From Kiritimatiellia bacterium (GTDB lineage Bacteria > Verrucomicrobiota > Kiritimatiellia > RFP12 > UBA1067), in assembly GCA_017521065.1 (NCBI GenBank), contig JAFXEA010000202.1:1-5838 (forward strand): DNA of 5,838 nucleotides, written 5' to 3'. Below are positions 1 through 3,138 of this stretch, piece after piece. A program made the position numbers and the translations under genes. How positions within the stretch are numbered: the stretch's first letter is position 1; each line of letters begins with the position of its first letter. The notes below the pieces were generated by a model that saw only the letters and a program-made list of their open reading frames with translations, did not search any database and was not told the DNA's origin.

Positions 1-235
1 CTTTAAGTGAAAGATCGACGTTCCGTCCAGGCAACCCCGCACATATGGTCCGGCCCGCAGTGTCCGCGCTTTCCTTTCTCGCCTCGAACGAAACCTTGTA
101 GGGAGTAAGCGGCTTTACGGCATACTTCTCCGTATATTTCGTCTCGGAGGTGCTGCCGCTCCCGGATATCATAAGTTCAGCGGAGGCTGCAACACCCACA
201 ACCGCAAAAACAACCATAGCCATAATCGCCTTCAT
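1..235 (-). CDS. Exported protein with possible carbohydrate-binding-like N-terminus (partial, 3' end outside window)
   Basis: Only the first 78 codons are visible; the frame is open to base 1. The start at 235 is chosen because GGAG (241-244) sits 5 bases upstream and the protein opens with a clear Sec signal peptide: a Lys at position 2, a hydrophobic core of Met/Val/Ala/Phe, and an A-S-A cleavage site after about residue 19. The mature part begins with a short Ser/Gly/Thr-rich stretch and then reads YAVKPLTPYKVSFEARKES. The pattern of a 'V-x-P-x-T-x-Y-x-V-S-F-x-A-R' strand pair is typical of the first strands of jelly-roll carbohydrate-binding modules (CBM4/9-like) in secreted enzymes and surface proteins. 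That similarity is by eye and the rest of the protein is missing, so any enzyme domain downstream is unknown. It lies 56 bases after the SGNH lipoprotein gene with no convincing terminator or promoter between them, so it is probably expressed from the same transcript. Gene-calling is confident; the domain guess is weak. Confidence 0.8.
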   Translation of the reverse strand, partial: MKAIMAMVVFAVVGVAASAELMISGSGSTSETKYTEKYAVKPLTPYKVSFEARKESADTAGRTICAGLPGRNVDLSLK

Positions 236-240
236 AAAAT

Positions 241-244
241 CTCC
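241..244 (-). promoter_or_regulatory. Shine-Dalgarno of the exported partial gene
   Basis: GGAG on the minus strand lies 5 bases before the ATG at 235. It supports that ATG over the in-frame Met codons at residues 5 and 7, both of which would truncate the signal peptide. The 236-291 gap holds nothing else that stands out: no U-run hairpin and no good -10 box. Confidence 0.6.
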
Positions 245-291
245 AAACAGATTTAACGGTTTCGAAGCGCCATATCTCCGGTCGATGGCAG

Positions 292-1203
292 TCATTTCAA
301 TTTTGATGGCTTAACGACATCCTTTACGATCTGCTTCATCAATGCAGCCTGTTCAACCGAAACATATTCCGGCCTGTAGGCACACGAAGTGACATCCACA
401 TCAAACAGGAAAGAGGTCCATAGCAGCGCCTGGAAGTATTCACCCGCAGGACCGAGATGGTAGAGATCCTTCCCCCTGCCAACGACCTCGCCCTCAGTTC
501 CCTTGACAGGCAGGCGTTTACGCCATTCCTGAACCGCATCACCCATCGGAATTATGCGGAAACCATACACAGCGGCAAAGTCACGGTAGGCGCACCGAAG
601 CTTCTCGTACATCTCATCCTGAGTGATTCCCCATTGTGACAGACGCTTCTCTCCGACCGCGTAGCTCCATGTCTGCTGCATCACAATTTCAGCCCCAGGC
701 GCAAGCTCACGGATCGTCTTGACGACAAGATCACCGCAAGGACGGTACGACTCCGGCTGCCAGCTGTATCCGCTCGCCTGCTGGATCGTCACAATATCCC
801 AATCCCCACACTTGAGCATCTGCGGGATGTTGTTGTGCTTAAGGTTCTCAAAGCCGGAACCGTACAGAGACTTGTCAGTATTGCGGATGCACTCGGTGAA
901 ATAGTCCTTTCCGCACCAGTTGCGGTCAATCCTGTATGGACGGAAATCAACGTTGTTGGTCACAATGTTGTTGGCGTGGCGTTGAAGCGAACAGCCACCG
1001 ATGTACATGGATGTTATGTCCAGCTTGAGCCCAAGTGATTTCGCCACCATTGGTATATGCTTCATGCAGGATATGGAGAAGCTGTTCCCTATCATAAGCA
1101 CCCGCAGAGGCTTCTGTTCCTGCACCGTTTCACAACCGGCAGAAAACACCGTCACGAATGACACAATCGCAATGCACATCAAATTTAAGGTTTTCTTTAT
1201 CAT
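292..1203 (-). CDS. DUF4886-type SGNH hydrolase-like lipoprotein
   Basis: This 303-residue protein resembles the DUF4886 family (SGNH/GDSL hydrolase fold), whose members are mostly unstudied and are assumed to be esterases acting on substituted glycans. Visible marks are the block I strand and nucleophile LRVLMIGNSFS (Ser41), block II IGGCSLQRH with the oxyanion-type Gly at 69/70, the DUF4886-like WDIVTIQQASG at 135-145, and near the C-terminus DLYHLGPAGEYF, giving the Asp246-x-x-His249 pair. The catalytic set therefore looks intact. Residues 1-23 are a lipoprotein signal (MIKK, hydrophobic core, then FSAG before Cys24); the -3 residue is Ser rather than the usual Leu. Residue +2 is Glu, so if E. 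coli-like sorting rules apply, outer-membrane anchoring is expected. The ATG at 1203 is chosen over the in-frame TTG at 1254 because AAGGA (1213-1217) precedes it by 9 bases and the promoter -10 lies inside the longer version. A role in removing acyl groups from polysaccharide is inference from family and neighbours; the substrate is unknown. Confidence 0.88.
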   Translation of the reverse strand: MIKKTLNLMCIAIVSFVTVFSAGCETVQEQKPLRVLMIGNSFSISCMKHIPMVAKSLGLKLDITSMYIGGCSLQRHANNIVTNNVDFRPYRIDRNWCGKDYFTECIRNTDKSLYGSGFENLKHNNIPQMLKCGDWDIVTIQQASGYSWQPESYRPCGDLVVKTIRELAPGAEIVMQQTWSYAVGEKRLSQWGITQDEMYEKLRCAYRDFAAVYGFRIIPMGDAVQEWRKRLPVKGTEGEVVGRGKDLYHLGPAGEYFQALLWTSFLFDVDVTSCAYRPEYVSVEQAALMKQIVKDVVKPSKLK

Positions 1204-1212
1204 TTCTTTCAG

Positions 1213-1217
1213 TCCTT
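1213..1217 (-). promoter_or_regulatory. Shine-Dalgarno deciding the lipoprotein start
   Basis: AAGGA on the minus strand (within AAAAGGA, 1213-1219), 9 bases from the ATG at 1203. It fixes translation at the start that gives a clean lipoprotein signal peptide; the TTG at 1254 has no purine-rich stretch in front of it. Confidence 0.65.
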
Positions 1218-1228
1218 TTCTGCCGCTG

Positions 1229-1237
1229 ATTATATCA
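1229..1237 (-). promoter_or_regulatory. Extended -10 promoter of the SGNH lipoprotein gene
   Basis: The minus strand reads TGATATAAT, a perfect match to the sigma-70-type extended -10 consensus TGnTATAAT. No good -35 box is visible at 16-18 bases (the best hexamer at 17 is TAGTTG), which fits an extended -10 promoter. Transcription would start near 1222, leaving a leader of about 20 bases that contains the Shine-Dalgarno. It separates the lipoprotein gene and the downstream exported gene from the two upstream genes as a second transcription unit. Read-through from upstream remains possible. Confidence 0.6.
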
Positions 1238-1295
1238 CAAATCGCATAACACAACTAAATCCCGTTTTACCCGACAGTTGTTGAAAAACCACCAT

Positions 1296-1357
1296 ACTGG
1301 GAGAACAGGCATCCTGCCCGTTCAAATATCAACTGGCGAGACGCCAGTTGTCCCAGT
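1296..1357. repeat. 62-bp BIME-like palindromic element: two inverted hairpin units closed by an outer stem
   Basis: The element is two 28-base units in opposite orientation with a 6-base spacer (1324-1329, AAATAT on plus). Unit A (plus, 1330-1357) is CAACTGGCG, loop AGA, CGCCAGTTG, then TCCCAGT. Unit B (minus, 1323-1296) is GAACGGGCA, loop GGA, TGCCTGTTC, then TCCCAGT. The two TCCCAGT tails, being inverted, pair with each other (1296-1302 with 1351-1357), so the whole can fold into a three-way junction with stems of 7, 9 and 9 bp and no unpaired base between the outer stem and either hairpin. In minus-strand RNA all 25 pairs form, one as G-U. The units match at 21 of 28 positions. Six of the seven differences fall as three compensating pairs (positions 1/21, 5/17, 9/13) and the seventh is in the loop. 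This layout resembles enterobacterial BIMEs built from REP units, but the sequence is different and the family is not one I can name. It sits 70 bases after the beta-helix gene and about 60 bases before the lipoprotein promoter. Confidence 0.85.
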
Positions 1358-1364
1358 TTGATGT

Positions 1365-1378
1365 CCATTGTTCCAGTT
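1365..1378 (+). repeat. Degenerate tail of a third palindromic unit
   Basis: CCATTGTTCCAGTT (plus) resembles the 3' part of unit A, CCAGTTGTCCCAGTT (1344-1358), differing by one missing base and one substitution. The matching 5' hairpin arm is not present, so this would be a decayed remnant in the same orientation as unit A, 21 bases further on. The match is short and could be chance. Confidence 0.35.
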
Positions 1379-1426
1379 AAGGGGAAGCGGTTTCTCTGAA
1401 TATAGGCGTCTGATCAATAAACGAAC

Positions 1427-3124
1427 TTATTTGGACAGCGTGGTCATAAACAGTGCATGGCGACGCTTGAACCAGTAATCCATCAGACAGCGAACATCCC
1501 CTTCGGTTTCCGTCACGGATATTTTTGCCGCCTCCTCGCCTAGAAGCTTGCCGTATCTGTCCTTGCGCACTGCATCCGTCTCGGTGCGCCTCAAAAGACG
1601 AAGCAACTGCTTCCTTTCCCTTGCTTTTGCTTCAGAAAGCCCATCCAACTGCACCTTGCCGGCATCCGAGATGGCGGCATCAGCGACGGCAAGCTCCGCA
1701 GATCTCCATTTGGGCGCACCTGTCACGTCATAGGCGGCAGAAAACACGGCAGTGCGCACAAGTCCATCGACATTCCTTGCCGTCTCCAAAAACCTGGCGC
1801 AGTCCACAAGAAGCCGCTCATCGGACAGGCGCTCCTCACCCGGACGCGAAAGCGTGCACCAATGGAACCGCCATACCGCAAACAGCGCAAATGGATCGGC
1901 AGCAATCTTATCGGCCGGAACACCCGAAAGGATTTTCCATGCCTCCCGGCCCATATCCAAAGCCTCCTGCTCACACGTTGTCTCCCATCTGTCGCAGGAG
2001 GCTATGAGAACTTGAGCCGCATTGCACTCATCGACGGTTAGAGACGTCCACGTCTTATTTGCCCATTCCGCAGTATACTCCTTCGCATCTCCTTTCGGCG
2101 GACCGCCGAACTGGCTCAACAGGCAATCGTCGTCCCAGCGGATACGCGAATCTTTGTTCGCGTATGCATAAAGAACTGAATCTTTTGATATCCTGCGGGC
2201 ATAGAATCCATTCGCCCAGATTGATCCACGGTTCTGACGAATCACAACCGAGTCCTTAAGCAATCTCAATCCGGCATAAGAACAGCATTCCATGCGCTCC
2301 TCCCAACCGTTCATCCAGAATCCGATGTTGCCGGTATCGGCATAGCAGTCCCGCATGACGGTATCGGTTGCATCGATCTTGAAGCAGACAGACTCTTTCA
2401 ACGTCTCGGGAACCTGATCCTTTATGAGAGGACGGGTCGACACTCCCCATACATGACAACGTGACATGCGGTTTGAACCGCGTCCGGCAAGGTGGATGCC
2501 TATTGTGTAGTTGACGGATATTATGTCAATGAAATGGCTGTCGCCGCCATATGTATAGAGTCCGGTATTGCCCTCCAGGCCAGGGATGGAAGTATGGAAA
2601 TACAGGTCACGGGCTATCAGTTCATAACCACGCCCACGAGTCTCAACCCCTACGCCATAGATGCGTCCGTTATTGAATGTCGCCTTCTCCAGAATGAAAT
2701 GCGCAAAGTTGTCGAGTGCAAGACACGAGGCCAGACCACATCCATCTAGGATGCCTCCTGACCACGAAAGGTTGAAGTTACGCGAGTACACATCCTTCGG
2801 TGCCTTTTTCTTTTGGTACTCCCACGTGCAATCAATCTCAACCATCCATTTCATCGGCCTGACGGCCCGGATGACTGCTGCTGGACTCAACTGGACAGAA
2901 CAGAGATTCGTGACGTAAAGGGTCGAAGCAAACTCATAATCGCCCGATGGGACTGTCAAAAGCCCACCGCCATAGCACGCATCGACCGCGCGCTGGAACC
3001 GAGGCGTGTCGTCTGTCTCTCCTGCAAGACGAGGAAAGTCCGTCAAGACATGGTCTGTAGCCGCCAGCGCTGATGCAACAAACGAAAAGAAACACAGACC
3101 AGCAATGCCAAAATGGTTTTTCAT
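1427..3124 (-). CDS. Secreted right-handed beta-helix protein, Pectate_lyase_3-like
   Basis: This 565-residue protein starts with a Sec signal peptide (residues 1-21/22, ending S-A-L-A-A). Mature residues 27-90 match the N-terminal cap and first coils of the Pectate_lyase_3 superfamily: D-F-P-R-x-x-G-E-T-D-D-T-P-R-F-Q-x-A-V-D-A, then GGGLLTVPSGDYEF. Repeating beta-strand coils continue to about residue 335, with inward-facing Gly/Asn/Ile ladders such as GNIGFWMNGW (265-274). The family includes polysaccharide lyases, GH28-like hydrolases, epimerases and phage tailspikes. I do not see the GH28 catalytic set (NTD, DD, GHG, RIK), so the reaction is unknown. From about residue 350 the character changes to Leu/Ala/Arg/Glu-rich helices, ending in KRRHALFMTTLSK; I do not recognise this part. 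About 18 Cys are spread along the chain, many for a secreted beta-helix. The ATG at 3124 has AAGGAG 8 bases upstream and lies 13 bases after the preceding stop, so it is operonic with the large repeat protein. It probably works outside the cytoplasm on or with a polysaccharide. Confidence 0.85.
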   Translation of the reverse strand: MKNHFGIAGLCFFSFVASALAATDHVLTDFPRLAGETDDTPRFQRAVDACYGGGLLTVPSGDYEFASTLYVTNLCSVQLSPAAVIRAVRPMKWMVEIDCTWEYQKKKAPKDVYSRNFNLSWSGGILDGCGLASCLALDNFAHFILEKATFNNGRIYGVGVETRGRGYELIARDLYFHTSIPGLEGNTGLYTYGGDSHFIDIISVNYTIGIHLAGRGSNRMSRCHVWGVSTRPLIKDQVPETLKESVCFKIDATDTVMRDCYADTGNIGFWMNGWEERMECCSYAGLRLLKDSVVIRQNRGSIWANGFYARRISKDSVLYAYANKDSRIRWDDDCLLSQFGGPPKGDAKEYTAEWANKTWTSLTVDECNAAQVLIASCDRWETTCEQEALDMGREAWKILSGVPADKIAADPFALFAVWRFHWCTLSRPGEERLSDERLLVDCARFLETARNVDGLVRTAVFSAAYDVTGAPKWRSAELAVADAAISDAGKVQLDGLSEAKARERKQLLRLLRRTETDAVRKDRYGKLLGEEAAKISVTETEGDVRCLMDYWFKRRHALFMTTLSK

Positions 3125-3132
3125 CTCAGATT

Positions 3133-3138
3133 CTCCTT
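3133..3138 (-). promoter_or_regulatory. Shine-Dalgarno overlapping the upstream stop codon
   Basis: AAGGAG on the minus strand begins with the last A of the upstream TGA stop (3140-3138) and ends 8 bases before the ATG at 3124. Ribosomes finishing the large repeat protein would be at the start site of the beta-helix gene, an arrangement typical of translational coupling. Confidence 0.75.

Noticed and set aside
236..291. Promoter or terminator between the lipoprotein and the exported partial gene
   Set aside because: Only a TTCGAA palindrome and weak A/T stretches; no hairpin with a U-run and no credible -10/-35 pair.
1252..1254. TTG start giving a 320-residue lipoprotein
   Set aside because: It adds 17 residues before the signal peptide, lacks a Shine-Dalgarno, and covers the extended -10 promoter.
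1330..1350. CRISPR repeat or integron attC site
   Set aside because: No tandem array with spacers, no core sites, and no cas or integrase gene nearby.
1296..1357. tRNA or tRNA-like gene from the cloverleaf-like shape
   Set aside because: The 62-bp fold has only two hairpins with 3-base loops, no anticodon arm and no T-loop sequence; the symmetry is that of an inverted repeat.
1358..1426. Rho-independent terminator directly after the beta-helix gene
   Set aside because: No GC-rich hairpin followed by a U-run in the first 70 bases after the stop; the only strong structure is the palindromic element further on.
1525..2007. 160-codon plus-strand open frame opposite the beta-helix gene
   Set aside because: Its translation is Pro/Arg/His/Ser-rich low-complexity sequence with no domain pattern, and it lies fully antisense to a well-supported gene. 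It is a frame shadow.
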